Source: Parabacteroides goldsteinii DSM 19448 = WAL 12034 (lineage in GTDB: Bacteria; Bacteroidota; Bacteroidia; Bacteroidales; Tannerellaceae). Taken from it: 64,000 bases of DNA. The translations under genes were made by a program, and so were the position numbers. Of the stretch, positions 10,193 through 19,285 are shown one piece after another. Numbering within the stretch: position 1 is the first letter of the stretch; the number at the start of each line of letters is the position of its first letter. Under the pieces are notes generated by a model. The model did not search any database. It was not told the origin of the DNA and saw only the letters and a program-made list of their open reading frames with translations. The stretch lies in NCBI RefSeq assembly GCF_000969835.1, contig NZ_KQ033913.1:498859-562858 (forward strand), read 5' to 3'.

Positions 10193-11047
10193 ATGAAAAC
10201 GATTTTCTTGACATTCTTAGCCTGTTTAATTTGTTTCTGTGGGCAAGCGGCGGATAAGGTTTCTTATACAGAGGCTGACCGGGTTGTCTTTGACCGGTAT
10301 GTTTCAGAGATGAAAGCAAATAAATCTTTGTCCACCGGTGAATTGATGGTTAAAACGGCACGTTTCTTTTTAGGCACTCCTTATGTGGCTGCAACATTAG
10401 AGATGGAGCCGGAAAGGTTGGTTGTCAACCTGCGTGAGATGGATTGCATGACATTGGTGGAGAATGTAGTTGCCCTGACACGGACAATTCAAAGTGAGAA
10501 CCCTTCGTTTGAAACCTTTTGTAAGAATTTACAGGCACTTCGTTACCGGAATGGAGAGATTCATGACTATACCGATCGCTTGCATTATACCACCGACTGG
10601 ATTTTCGAGAACCAGCGCAAAGGAATAGTGAAAGATGTTACTTCAGCAGCCGGAGGCGTCTCCCTGCCGGTGAATGTCTCTTTTATGTCGACGCATCCCG
10701 ATAGTTATAAGCCATTGAAAGAAAATCCGGAATTGACAGCCCGGATTGCCGCGAAAGAGAAAGAGATCAACGCCCGTCCTTATTATTATATACCGGAAAC
10801 CGAGATAAACCGGAACGCAACAGGCATAAAAGACGGAGATATCGTTTGTTTTGTCACAACAATCAAAGGTCTGGATATATCTCATGTCGGTGTCGTTTGC
10901 CGGGTAGGGGATAAACTGACCTTTATCCATGCCTCTACTACGCAAAAGAAAGTGATAGTCAACGACGCTCCTTTACAGGAATACGTGGAAAGTATCAAGC
11001 GTAACAGCGGTATAATGATCGTTCGCCCAAATGTCCTATTAAAATAA
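10193..11047 (+). CDS. DUF1460 (NlpC/P60-like) cell-wall amidase
   Basis: 284-residue exported protein of the DUF1460 family, a branch of the NlpC/P60 papain-like fold; characterised Bacteroides members cleave N-acetylmuramoyl-L-alanine bonds in muropeptides. A signal peptide (MKTIFLTFLACLICFCGQAA) is present. The catalytic Cys is C85 in REMDCMTLVENVVAL, and the catalytic His is likely in LDISHVGVVCR (around residue 230). It probably acts in the periplasm in peptidoglycan recycling. It overlaps the convergent DUF5686 gene by 9 bases at the 3-prime end. Confidence 0.9.
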   Translation: MKTIFLTFLACLICFCGQAADKVSYTEADRVVFDRYVSEMKANKSLSTGELMVKTARFFLGTPYVAATLEMEPERLVVNLREMDCMTLVENVVALTRTIQSENPSFETFCKNLQALRYRNGEIHDYTDRLHYTTDWIFENQRKGIVKDVTSAAGGVSLPVNVSFMSTHPDSYKPLKENPELTARIAAKEKEINARPYYYIPETEINRNATGIKDGDIVCFVTTIKGLDISHVGVVCRVGDKLTFIHASTTQKKVIVNDAPLQEYVESIKRNSGIMIVRPNVLLK

Positions 11048-13216
11048 TTCGAAGGCAAACTTGAGGCCGATATTCTGGTATTTCCATCTATCGAATCCGG
11101 CAAAGGCGGCAACATTGAAAATATGGTTACCGAAACCATATCCTACCTCTGTGTAACTCGGCAAAACGGGTGTCCACAGTTGACTGAAATAAAAGCGTTC
11201 AGACAGAATGTACTTAGATGTTTTCTTCTTGAAAAGTTGTGACAGGATGAAGGGACTTTCGTACATAATATGTCCTTGCACATATTTGTCGGATGCATTG
11301 AACCAGAAACTCCTTAGTTGGTTGAAGACTCCTCCGAATTCATCTCCCCACGATTCAGGGAACTGGCGGCGTGAGAAATAACGGAAATCGGCAAAGTAAA
11401 TAGATTTGGGATTCAGGTAAATGCCTCCGCTGATGTGATAATTGAGTTTTCTGGACAAACCGAGTGCGATGCTTTGGTGAATATCCGCTTCGATCCGTCC
11501 GTAATCACCGGAACTTTTACCTACTCCGGGGATTGCACGGGCAAATTCGACTGAAATGGTCGGATAGTAGGAATACAGATATTCTTTGCGATATCCGTCC
11601 ATCCAGTAATACTGGCGTGGCGTATAGGAAAAGCCGACGACGGGAGTAAAGTCATGATAGTTATCATTGATGATTTCTTCTATCCCTTCTCCGGGATTTG
11701 AAATATCACTTTTCTTTTTTACCGGTATCCGGCGGTGGTAGGAAACGCCGGTCCATAGTTGGAATCCGTTGAACAGTTCGATGTTGTTGCGTATTTCAGC
11801 ATAGTAGTGTTTGAAATATTCCAGATTTAGGTCATCGAAATTAAATGTAGAGTCTTTCAACTGCTCGTTTATCTCTTTCATAATGGCTGAAGAATAACTC
11901 TGGTTACCATTACCGATCGAGAGGCTCAATATGCCTTTTTTCTCCGGCAGATATTCCCAGTCTCCGGACACGGTGAAAAAGATTTCTTTCCGCTTAAATA
12001 CAAAACCGACGTCCGGACGGAAACGGAGCTGGCGATCTTTGTCGAAAGTTTTGCTGATGCGCAGACGTTGCCTGTACGTTATTCCGTTATGCCCTGAATA
12101 TCCCAGTTGGAACGGGTTGAATATTCCCGAATATTTGAGGCGGGTCGTTTTATAGTCCATGCTGATGGTATTCGTGAACTTTTCTGTCAGTTTCAGGTAT
12201 TTGGTGATATTCGCAGAATCTATTTTCTGTTCATTCGTATTGTTGGCGACATGATATAATTTCTCTTCTTCTTTTGTCAAAGGAATATCGCGTTTTTTGT
12301 TCCAGAATGTCGTGTCTGAAATGATGGGAACCGTATCTGAGGATAATTTATAATATCCGGTCAGGTCCAGTGATCTTTTTCTTTGCGTTTCGTTATCTTC
12401 TTCTACCCATTCCACCGCTTTGTATTTGAAAGAAGAATGGTAGCTGGTGGCAATGGCATTTCCCAGGACATGGTAGCGCAGATACAGGCTGGCTTTATCC
12501 GGAAGGATAAAGCGGCGGTAATCGCGTCCGAAAGTCATGATCAGGTTGAATTCGGCAAAATCGAAACGTCCGTTCACATCTATCTTGTCGATGATCCAGG
12601 ATTGGTCGCGGATATACAGGTCGCCGCAGATTAGCTTCTGGCTCCATAATTTGGGCATGAACCGTATCTTATAGATCCTGAGCCCGCTGGTGTCACTGAC
12701 ACTTTCCAGGTCGAATGTATAGAATTTGGAAGCCTGGTTGGTCATAGGAGTGATGATACCTTCATTATATATGGTAGAAGAATAGACATTGAGGTTCAGA
12801 AAACTCAATGCTTCCTGCTGTTTCTTGTTGTTGGGGATACTATTTCCGTTTACGGCCTGGAAGTTGTGCAGGAAATTGTTGGGAGCATTGAATTTCGACT
12901 CACTTACCATTTCGAAGATCATATCCTTGTTTTTCCTGTCGACCGGGAAGAGATGATGTGCGAAACGTATCAGAAAGTTCTGTTTCAGTATTTCCGTACG
13001 CCCTTTTATATATATTTCCGCTTCGTACTTTGAAAGGACATGCTGGTATTTTTCAGCGTTTTTAATTACCTCTTTCATAATGGAATCGGCCTTTACGGAC
13101 GATTCTGTTTTTTCTTTTAAATCAGGCAACACTTTACTTCTATAAGTGCTTTCCTGTTTGGCGGCAGCATTTATAGTCAATAAAATCAGAGCAAATATCA
13201 AAACGTACCTTTTCAA
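11039..13216 (-). CDS. DUF5686 family outer-membrane protein
   Basis: Large envelope protein with a DUF5686-like pattern: an N-terminal alpha/beta periplasmic region, SRYEAEIYIKGR-like and DLYIRDQSWIID segments, then a long aromatic beta-barrel ending KFAFELF. I place the start at the TTG at 13216, giving 725 residues that begin with a clean signal peptide (MKRYVLIFALILLTINAAAK). The frame is open to an ATG at 13318, but that adds 34 residues before the signal peptide. The TTG is preceded at a 6-base spacing by GGGGTGAT (13223-13230), a good Shine-Dalgarno match, rare in this window. Function unknown; members often carry a CarboxypepD_reg-like domain, not evident here. Confidence 0.85.
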   Translation of the reverse strand: MKRYVLIFALILLTINAAAKQESTYRSKVLPDLKEKTESSVKADSIMKEVIKNAEKYQHVLSKYEAEIYIKGRTEILKQNFLIRFAHHLFPVDRKNKDMIFEMVSESKFNAPNNFLHNFQAVNGNSIPNNKKQQEALSFLNLNVYSSTIYNEGIITPMTNQASKFYTFDLESVSDTSGLRIYKIRFMPKLWSQKLICGDLYIRDQSWIIDKIDVNGRFDFAEFNLIMTFGRDYRRFILPDKASLYLRYHVLGNAIATSYHSSFKYKAVEWVEEDNETQRKRSLDLTGYYKLSSDTVPIISDTTFWNKKRDIPLTKEEEKLYHVANNTNEQKIDSANITKYLKLTEKFTNTISMDYKTTRLKYSGIFNPFQLGYSGHNGITYRQRLRISKTFDKDRQLRFRPDVGFVFKRKEIFFTVSGDWEYLPEKKGILSLSIGNGNQSYSSAIMKEINEQLKDSTFNFDDLNLEYFKHYYAEIRNNIELFNGFQLWTGVSYHRRIPVKKKSDISNPGEGIEEIINDNYHDFTPVVGFSYTPRQYYWMDGYRKEYLYSYYPTISVEFARAIPGVGKSSGDYGRIEADIHQSIALGLSRKLNYHISGGIYLNPKSIYFADFRYFSRRQFPESWGDEFGGVFNQLRSFWFNASDKYVQGHIMYESPFILSQLFKKKTSKYILSERFYFSQLWTPVLPSYTEVGYGFGNHIFNVAAFAGFDRWKYQNIGLKFAFELF

Positions 13217-13342
13217 CAAAATATCACCCCTTTTGCTACAAACGTAACGAATAAAATTCAAATTAGTAGTAAAAGAAAGTAAAATGTAATTATAAATACA
13301 ATTTATCGTATTAAACATTTTATTATTTCAAAAGAAAAGTTG

Positions 13343-13350
13343 TACATTTG
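13343..13350 (+). promoter_or_regulatory. -7 promoter element of the Crp/Fnr gene
   Basis: TACATTTG matches TAnnTTTG and is 28 bases before the GTG start at 13379. Confidence 0.5.
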
Positions 13351-13378
13351 TGCTTCATAAGTATGTTATAAAACAGTC

Positions 13379-14080
13379 GTGGTTAAGCAACAAAAAGAAG
13401 AGGTCGATCTATCGGCCAGTTTAGCAGAAGTATGGAGAGTACTGACCGACAAAGAGCGGGAAGTTCTCCGTAATAATTCGACGATCCAGCATTTCAAACG
13501 TAACGAGTTGATCTATTGCGAGGGCGACGAACCAAGGGACATGATGTGTTTGCTGAGAGGTAAGGTAAAGATTTTTAAGGAAGGTGTCGGCGGTCGCAGC
13601 CAAATCATCCGCATGATCAAACCCGTGCAGTATTTTGGTTACCGTGCTAATTTCGCTCAGGAAAATTACCTGACAAATGCCTCGGCGTTTGAAGCATCTG
13701 TTGTTTGTCTGATACCGATGACAATAGTGACGGACTTGCTGATGGGTAATCCTAATCTGGCAATGTTCTTTATTCGTCAGTTGTCGTTTGATTTGGGAGT
13801 GGCGGATGAACGTACCGTTAATCTTACCCAGAAACATATCCGGGGTCGTCTGGCGGAATCTTTATTATTCCTGAAAGATAGTTACGGTCTGGAAGAAGAC
13901 GGGGCTACATTGAGTATTTACCTGTCTCGTGAAGATTTGGCAAACTTGTCGAATATGACTACTTCCAATGCTATCCGTACCTTATCGACATTTGTAACTG
14001 AGCGTATCATTGCTATCGACGGTAGAAAGATCAAGTTGATAGATGAGGATAAGCTGAGAAAGATAAGTAAGATGGGATAA
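13379..14080 (+). CDS. Crp/Fnr family transcriptional regulator
   Basis: 233 residues starting at GTG (MVKQQKEEVDL). The N-terminal half is a cyclic-nucleotide-binding-like beta barrel (about 25-140, LIYCEGDEPRDMMCLLRGKVKIF), and the C-terminal half a winged helix with recognition region LSREDLANLSNMTTSNAIRTLSTF (about 178-202) and a wing ending in RKIKLID. There is no cysteine cluster for an iron-sulfur sensor. It is divergent from the DUF5686 gene and convergent with kdsA, from which it is separated by a perfect 27-base inverted repeat. The effector and regulon cannot be read from the sequence. Confidence 0.92.
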   Translation: MVKQQKEEVDLSASLAEVWRVLTDKEREVLRNNSTIQHFKRNELIYCEGDEPRDMMCLLRGKVKIFKEGVGGRSQIIRMIKPVQYFGYRANFAQENYLTNASAFEASVVCLIPMTIVTDLLMGNPNLAMFFIRQLSFDLGVADERTVNLTQKHIRGRLAESLLFLKDSYGLEEDGATLSIYLSREDLANLSNMTTSNAIRTLSTFVTERIIAIDGRKIKLIDEDKLRKISKMG

Positions 14081-14087
14081 CGAAGAT

Positions 14088-14155
14088 ATGACTTTTGAAA
14101 ACAAAAGAAGGGACCTTCGCAAATGAAAGTCCCTTCTTTTGTTTTCAAAAGTCAT
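14088..14155. terminator. Bidirectional terminator: perfect 27-bp inverted repeat
   Basis: Arms 14088-14114 and 14129-14155 are exact reverse complements (27 of 27) around a 14-base loop. It lies between the convergent Crp/Fnr and kdsA genes. The stem starts with an A-rich half and ends in a T-rich half on either strand, so it can stop transcription from both sides. Confidence 0.85.
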
Positions 14156-14160
14156 GACAT

Positions 14161-14964
14161 TTATTTGATTGCTTCACGGATGCGGACTAAACGTGTCAAT
14201 AAGCCTTCGAGCAAATCTAATTGTAGCATATTGGCTCCGTCGGATTTCGCTTTGGAAGGTTCCGGATGGGTTTCGATGAAGAGACCGTCGGTGCCGACAG
14301 CAATAGCGGCTTTGGCTATTGTTTCTATCAATGCCGGCAGACCGCCTGTTACGCCGGATGTCTGGTTGGGCTGTTGTAATGAGTGGGTTACATCCATGAT
14401 GACCGGATAGCCGAAATCCTGCATTTGCGGGATGCCCCGGTAATCGACAACCAGGTCTGTATAACCGAATGTAGTTCCCCGCTCGGTGATCATGACGTTG
14501 TCATTTCCAGCATCGGCAACCTTTTGTACGGCGAATTGCATGGCTCCGGGAGAAAGGAACTGTCCTTTCTTGATGTTGACGATCTTTCCGGTTTGTGCGG
14601 CGGCGACAAGCAGGTCCGTTTGACGGCAAAGGAAAGCCGGGATTTGCAGAACATCTACATATTCGGCAGCCATGGCGGCTTCATGGGTTTCGTGTATATC
14701 CGTAACGGTCGGGACGTTGAATGTTTCGCTTACTTTGCGTAAAATCTTTAAGGCTTTCTCATCGCCGATCCCGGTAAATGAATCGAGACGGGAGCGGTTT
14801 GCCTTGCGGTATGAGCCTTTGAAGATATATGGAATATTCAGCTTCTCGGTGATGCCGATAACCTTTTCGGCGATACGTAGCGCCATGTCTTCCCCTTCGA
14901 TCACACAAGGACCCGCCATCAGGAAGAAATTATCTTTATTCTTAAAATCGTTAACTGTTATCAT
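14161..14964 (-). CDS. kdsA: KdsA, 3-deoxy-8-phosphooctulonate synthase
   Basis: Condenses phosphoenolpyruvate with arabinose 5-phosphate to give KDO 8-phosphate, the first committed step of the LPS inner core sugar. 267 residues from the ATG at 14964 (MITVNDFKNKDNFF); an upstream in-frame ATG at 15057 would lie inside miaA. Key motifs: AGPCVIEG with the Cys that marks the metal-dependent class, FKGSYRKANRSR for PEP binding, KKGQFLSPGAMQ, ERGTTFGY, and FIETHPEPSKAKSDGAN. It begins 5 bases after the miaA stop, so miaA-kdsA is an operon. It ends at the bidirectional terminator. Confidence 0.98.
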   Translation of the reverse strand: MITVNDFKNKDNFFLMAGPCVIEGEDMALRIAEKVIGITEKLNIPYIFKGSYRKANRSRLDSFTGIGDEKALKILRKVSETFNVPTVTDIHETHEAAMAAEYVDVLQIPAFLCRQTDLLVAAAQTGKIVNIKKGQFLSPGAMQFAVQKVADAGNDNVMITERGTTFGYTDLVVDYRGIPQMQDFGYPVIMDVTHSLQQPNQTSGVTGGLPALIETIAKAAIAVGTDGLFIETHPEPSKAKSDGANMLQLDLLEGLLTRLVRIREAIK

Positions 14965-14969
14965 AATTG

Positions 14970-15896
14970 TTATATATTGTTTTGTTCCAACAACTCCAAT
15001 GTTTGCCTGATCTTTTCCTCTGTCGGTAACGTGGCATCTATCCAATGGATCGTGCAACCCCGGCGTTCCATTCCGCGGAACCAGGTCATCTGACGTTTGG
15101 CAAACTGGTGGATGGCTATCTCTAATTGGGAAATCATTTCTTCGTAAGAAAGTTCACCAATGATGTATAGTGTGAGATATTTATACTCCAATCCGTAATA
15201 AATGAGGTCTTCCGGTTTGACGCCGGAGGCAATGATGCCTTTTACCTCGTCTACCATGCCTTCCTCCAGACGGGCACGCAGACGTCTGGATATTTTTTCG
15301 CGCCTTAGTTCCCGGTCGATGTTTATGCCAATGATCAGGCTGTTGATCGGATCATATTCGTTTGCATCGGGGGCCTCGGTTTTATAATATTCTTCAATCT
15401 CGATAGCCCGTATCGCCCTTTGTGCGGAATCTACGTCTGTCTTGTTATGCAATACTTTGTAACCGGCCAGTATTTTTTCCAGTTCTTCCAGCGACTTGCC
15501 TTGCAAAGATTCCCTTAACTCCGGATTTTGGGGAACATCCAACAGCTTGTATCCTTTCAATACCGCTTCGATATACATGCCGGTTCCACCGCAAAGGATA
15601 GGGAGCTTGCCTTTTTCCTGTACGGCCTGGTAAGCACGGAAGAAGTCGTGCTGATATTCGAATACATTATATTTATATCCCGGATCGCAGATATCGATCA
15701 GATGATAGGGGATTGCTTTACCGTTCACTGTATAATCGGCGAGGTCTTTCCCGGTACCGATATCCATGCCACGGTAAATCTGGCGTGAATCGGCACTGAT
15801 GATCTCCGTATCCAGCCGGTCGGCCAATGCTGCGGCAAAAGGCGTTTTGCCGGAAGCGGTCGGGCCTAGTATCGTTATAAGTTGATATGTTCTCAT
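14970..15896 (-). CDS. miaA: MiaA, tRNA dimethylallyltransferase
   Basis: Transfers a dimethylallyl group to A37 of tRNAs reading U-starting codons. 308 residues from the ATG at 15896 (MRTYQL). The P-loop GPTASGKT follows directly, then SADSRQIYRGMDIGTGK, YHLIDI, and GGTGMYIEAVLKGY, and near the C-terminus RQMTWFRG, which contacts the tRNA anticodon. The frame runs back to an ATG at 15917, but a consensus -7 box (15904-15911) covers that interval, so the mRNA should begin only a few bases before the ATG at 15896 and be almost leaderless. The downstream kdsA is co-transcribed. Confidence 0.97.
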   Translation of the reverse strand: MRTYQLITILGPTASGKTPFAAALADRLDTEIISADSRQIYRGMDIGTGKDLADYTVNGKAIPYHLIDICDPGYKYNVFEYQHDFFRAYQAVQEKGKLPILCGGTGMYIEAVLKGYKLLDVPQNPELRESLQGKSLEELEKILAGYKVLHNKTDVDSAQRAIRAIEIEEYYKTEAPDANEYDPINSLIIGINIDRELRREKISRRLRARLEEGMVDEVKGIIASGVKPEDLIYYGLEYKYLTLYIIGELSYEEMISQLEIAIHQFAKRQMTWFRGMERRGCTIHWIDATLPTEEKIRQTLELLEQNNI

Positions 15897-15903
15897 TATG
15901 GAG

Positions 15904-15911
15904 CAAAGATA
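15904..15911 (-). promoter_or_regulatory. -7 promoter element of miaA-kdsA
   Basis: TATCTTTG on the minus strand. It ends 7 bases before the miaA ATG, implying an almost leaderless transcript. A second TATCTTTG lies at 15985-15992 and could give a longer leader. Confidence 0.45.
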
Positions 15912-15993
15912 GTGCAAACTGAGTGCAGAATAAAATGAACTCGTTCATTTTTTATGCCGAGATGCAGCCTGTCTTCGCATTAGTGCAAAGATA

Positions 15994-16028
15994 ATAAAAA
16001 AAGCCGTCCCCTTTGCGGAGGACGGCTT
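15994..16028 (-). terminator. Intrinsic terminator of gapA
   Basis: Minus-strand hairpin with 9-base arms AAGCCGTCC and GGACGGCTT (16020-16028 and 16001-16009), a 10-base loop and a run of seven T. It starts 22 bases after the gapA stop. Confidence 0.9.
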
Positions 16029-16050
16029 CCATATACTGATTTGTATTTGA

Positions 16051-17073
<1,023 letters not shown>

Positions 17074-17100
17074 TTATTAAAAATATTACATAAAATCCAT

Positions 17101-17184
17101 TTAACAGCCACAAGGAGTTGCGCATGAAGCCAATATCGTCAGCATTGCGGTGAATGCCATAAAGAGAATCAAATTACGTTTCAT
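17101..17184 (-). CDS. 27-residue lipoprotein, possibly co-transcribed with gapA
   Basis: An open frame of 28 codons (ATG at 17184, TAA at 17101-17103), too short for routine gene calling. It encodes a basic start (MKRN), a hydrophobic core and a lipobox LASC (C21), leaving a mature tail of only seven residues, CATPCGC. That is a complete lipoprotein signal with almost no mature protein, like entericidin-type or other mini-lipoproteins. A consensus -7 box lies 24-31 bases upstream, and gapA starts 48 bases downstream. It may be a functional small envelope protein or a leader peptide for gapA. I infer coding from the signal architecture and start context; conservation would decide. Confidence 0.6.
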   Translation of the reverse strand: MKRNLILFMAFTAMLTILASCATPCGC

Positions 17185-17207
17185 TTTATCCTTGTTTTTA
17201 ACGACTG

Positions 17208-17215
17208 CAAATTTA
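17208..17215 (-). promoter_or_regulatory. -7 promoter element of the mini-lipoprotein/gapA unit
   Basis: TAAATTTG on the minus strand, an exact TAnnTTTG match, 24 bases before the ATG at 17184. No other good promoter is seen between it and gapA. Confidence 0.55.
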
Positions 17216-17287
17216 GTCATGTTTTTTTATTCTGCCTTTATTAATGTGAGAAAAATATGCCCTCTAACATAAATTAAATGTTAGGAG

Positions 17288-17683
17288 TTATTTCTTTTTC
17301 TTAAACAGAAGGTTTGTAAACCAGCTTTGAGCCTTTCTGATTCCCCATGTCAGCAAGAATGGGCGGACTACATCCCAGGCTACCGGCAGCAGGCCTTGTG
17401 CGATACTCAGATAATCCGAGAAGCCGATCGGGGTTACCGGCTGGCTGGCTGTTGTTGCTGTTTCTGTAGATTCTGTTTTTTTTGATTTAGTGTTGGGAAA
17501 TAGTAAGGTGGTGAAACCGGATATCAAAAGGCTGCCTGCATTTTCCTGGATATAAGAAAAGTCGTCATTCAGCTTTTGTTCCTGTATAACACATTGCTTC
17601 CGGATTCTTTCCTTGTCAGAAATCAGTTTCTCCAGTGGCGTCAGTGGCTTGTTTTGTATCTGTTGCATCATCTTTTTCGTCAT
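17288..17683 (-). CDS. Hypothetical protein of the YtxH/holin-like envelope cluster
   Basis: 131 residues, not recognised by family. The N-terminal part is basic and helical (about 1-50), followed by a Ser/Thr-rich linker and hydrophobic segments near GSLLISGFTTLLF and LPVAWDVVRPFLLTWG, ending in a lysine-rich tail (FKKKK). Its start lies inside the 3-prime end of the holin-like gene; the two frames overlap by 68 bases, long for an operon. With the YtxH gene this makes a three-gene minus-strand unit of small membrane proteins. A related role in the envelope is inferred from context only. Confidence 0.7.
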   Translation of the reverse strand: MTKKMMQQIQNKPLTPLEKLISDKERIRKQCVIQEQKLNDDFSYIQENAGSLLISGFTTLLFPNTKSKKTESTETATTASQPVTPIGFSDYLSIAQGLLPVAWDVVRPFLLTWGIRKAQSWFTNLLFKKKK

Positions 17684-18023
17684 TACCGTTTAATGCTGCA
17701 ATCACTACGTTCAATACCGTGTTGCAGATTCTGCCTTTATTCATTATAATGAGCCCGATCAATAGGAGATATAACACTGCCACGAAAGCAAAGCCGGTTC
17801 CCATCGAACCGAAGATATCCCCCATAAAGAACCCTAATGCCAGGAATATGAACAGGATGGCAAAGAAAGCCAGAAACAATAAAATTAAGCCATACGAAAG
17901 AGTTGCGATCAGTTGGCCGCTTCTTTCGTATGTGCTTAACTTTAAAAGTTCAAGCTTTAATTCTACGTAAGTTGAAACATCATCTTTCAGCTCACGAAAG
18001 ATTTTTCCTGAATCTTTTTCCAT
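17616..18023 (-). CDS. Phage-holin-like (Holin-X, PF07332-type) membrane protein
   Basis: 135 residues with an amphipathic N-terminal helix (FRELKDDVSTYVELKLELLKL), two close membrane segments (LIATLSYGLILLFLAFFAIL and TGFAFVAVLYLLLIGLIIM) separated by a short turn, and a polar acidic tail. This is the layout of the so-called Actinobacterial holin-X family, which despite its name is a general bacterial membrane protein and not evidence of a prophage. It begins 6 bases after the YtxH gene stop and overlaps the next gene by 68 bases. Confidence 0.82.
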   Translation of the reverse strand: MEKDSGKIFRELKDDVSTYVELKLELLKLSTYERSGQLIATLSYGLILLFLAFFAILFIFLALGFFMGDIFGSMGTGFAFVAVLYLLLIGLIIMNKGRICNTVLNVVIAALNGNDEKDDATDTKQATDATGETDF

Positions 18024-18029
18024 AAATAA

Positions 18030-18251
18030 TTATTCAGCTACGATTTCTTCGGTAGCTTTTACAACTTCAGTTTTACCTTCTTTGTACTTGGCGAGAGCGG
18101 AATTAAAGCCTTCTTTTACTTTTCCAACTACACCGTTCAATTCTTCCAGTAACTGTTCTCTCTTATCGGTAGCTGCCAGATATCCGACTGCTGCACCAAC
18201 TGCTGCTCCAACTACCAAACCTAGCAATAATTTAGAATCTACATTTTTCAT
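18030..18251 (-). CDS. YtxH domain-containing protein
   Basis: 73 residues. A glycine/alanine-rich membrane helix (LLLGLVVGAAVGAAVGYLAA, about 8-27) is followed by a charged helical segment typical of YtxH/general stress proteins. First gene of the three-gene unit with the holin-like and hypothetical proteins. It is likely a small inner-membrane stress protein; its precise function is unknown. Confidence 0.85.
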   Translation of the reverse strand: MKNVDSKLLLGLVVGAAVGAAVGYLAATDKREQLLEELNGVVGKVKEGFNSALAKYKEGKTEVVKATEEIVAE

Positions 18252-18339
18252 AACTCTTATATTTAAATGTGTTTACTAAAATAACGCTTTTATTCGAATG
18301 ATAGTTTACTTCTGTGTTAACTTTTACTGTTAAATAAAG

Positions 18340-19191
18340 TTATGGCTTCTGTGTCTTAACGGCAACCCAATTGTTTTTCTCTGCGTGGGAAATGAATTTC
18401 AATCCGTTGCGTTCGCACTCTGCCTGGATGGCGGGAATGTCTTCAGTGTAGAATCCGCTCATGAAAAGGGTGGCTCCCGGTTTCATGCAGCCGACGTATT
18501 GGTTGATATCGTTCAGCAGGATGTTGCGGTTGATATTGGCGAATACAATATCGAATGTGCCGAATGCGGGGATTTGTTCGGCACCGCCCAAGGCAATCTG
18601 TATATCTTCCGTATGGTTCAACCGGGTATTTTCCAGCGCGTTGTTGTAAGCCCATTCGTCGATGTCGATTCCGACTACTTTATTGGCGTGTTTCATTTTT
18701 GCCAGGATGGCCAGTACGGCTGTTCCGCATCCCATATCCAGCAGGTCTTTGCCTTCCAGGTCGAGTTTCAGCATTTCGCTGATCATCAGGTAAGTCGTTT
18801 CGTGATTGCCTGTACCGAAAGCCATTTTCGGGTCTATTATAATATTATATGTATAACCCGGTTCCGGTTCGTGGAAAGAAGCGCGGATGATGCAGTCGTT
18901 ACCGATACGGATGGGCTTGAAATAGTTTTTTTCCCATTCTTCGTTCCAGTCCTTGCTTTCCACCAGTTGTTCGGTGTATCGGATGGTTACGTTTTCCAGC
19001 GGAAATTCATTCAGTTTATCCTGTAATGCTTTTACATTATATAATTGGTCGGATACATAGGCCAGCAAGCCGTCTTCGTCTTCGGTAAAACTCTCGAAAC
19101 CGATTTCGCCCAGTTCGGACGCCAGTACATCACTGATGATTGTTGCCTCGATAGGCGATTCATAGGTGAATTTCAGTTCGTAATAATTCAT
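18340..19191 (-). CDS. prmA: PrmA, ribosomal protein L11 methyltransferase
   Basis: Methylates ribosomal protein L11 using S-adenosylmethionine. 283 residues. The N-terminal substrate-recognition domain (about 1-90) precedes a Rossmann methyltransferase domain with FGTGNHETT, LDMGCGTAVLAILA (SAM motif I), VGIDIDEWA, and FANINRNIL, the N-I/P-type catalytic motif. Length matches Bacteroidetes orthologues. A consensus -7 box (19219-19226) lies upstream. Confidence 0.96.
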   Translation of the reverse strand: MNYYELKFTYESPIEATIISDVLASELGEIGFESFTEDEDGLLAYVSDQLYNVKALQDKLNEFPLENVTIRYTEQLVESKDWNEEWEKNYFKPIRIGNDCIIRASFHEPEPGYTYNIIIDPKMAFGTGNHETTYLMISEMLKLDLEGKDLLDMGCGTAVLAILAKMKHANKVVGIDIDEWAYNNALENTRLNHTEDIQIALGGAEQIPAFGTFDIVFANINRNILLNDINQYVGCMKPGATLFMSGFYTEDIPAIQAECERNGLKFISHAEKNNWVAVKTQKP

Positions 19192-19218
19192 ATTCTTTAC
19201 TTTTTATTCGTTTGGGGA

Positions 19219-19226
19219 CAAAGGTA
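19219..19226 (-). promoter_or_regulatory. -7 promoter element of prmA
   Basis: TACCTTTG on the minus strand, 27 bases upstream of the ATG at 19191. Confidence 0.5.
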
Positions 19227-19285
19227 TCGAATATATTTAAGAAAATATAATCAGGATAAGAAAGTAGGTATGCATAGACAGGTCG

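Noticed and set aside
17616..18023. Prophage evidence from a holin-like gene
   Set aside because: The PF07332-type protein is a general envelope protein, and no other phage gene is near it.
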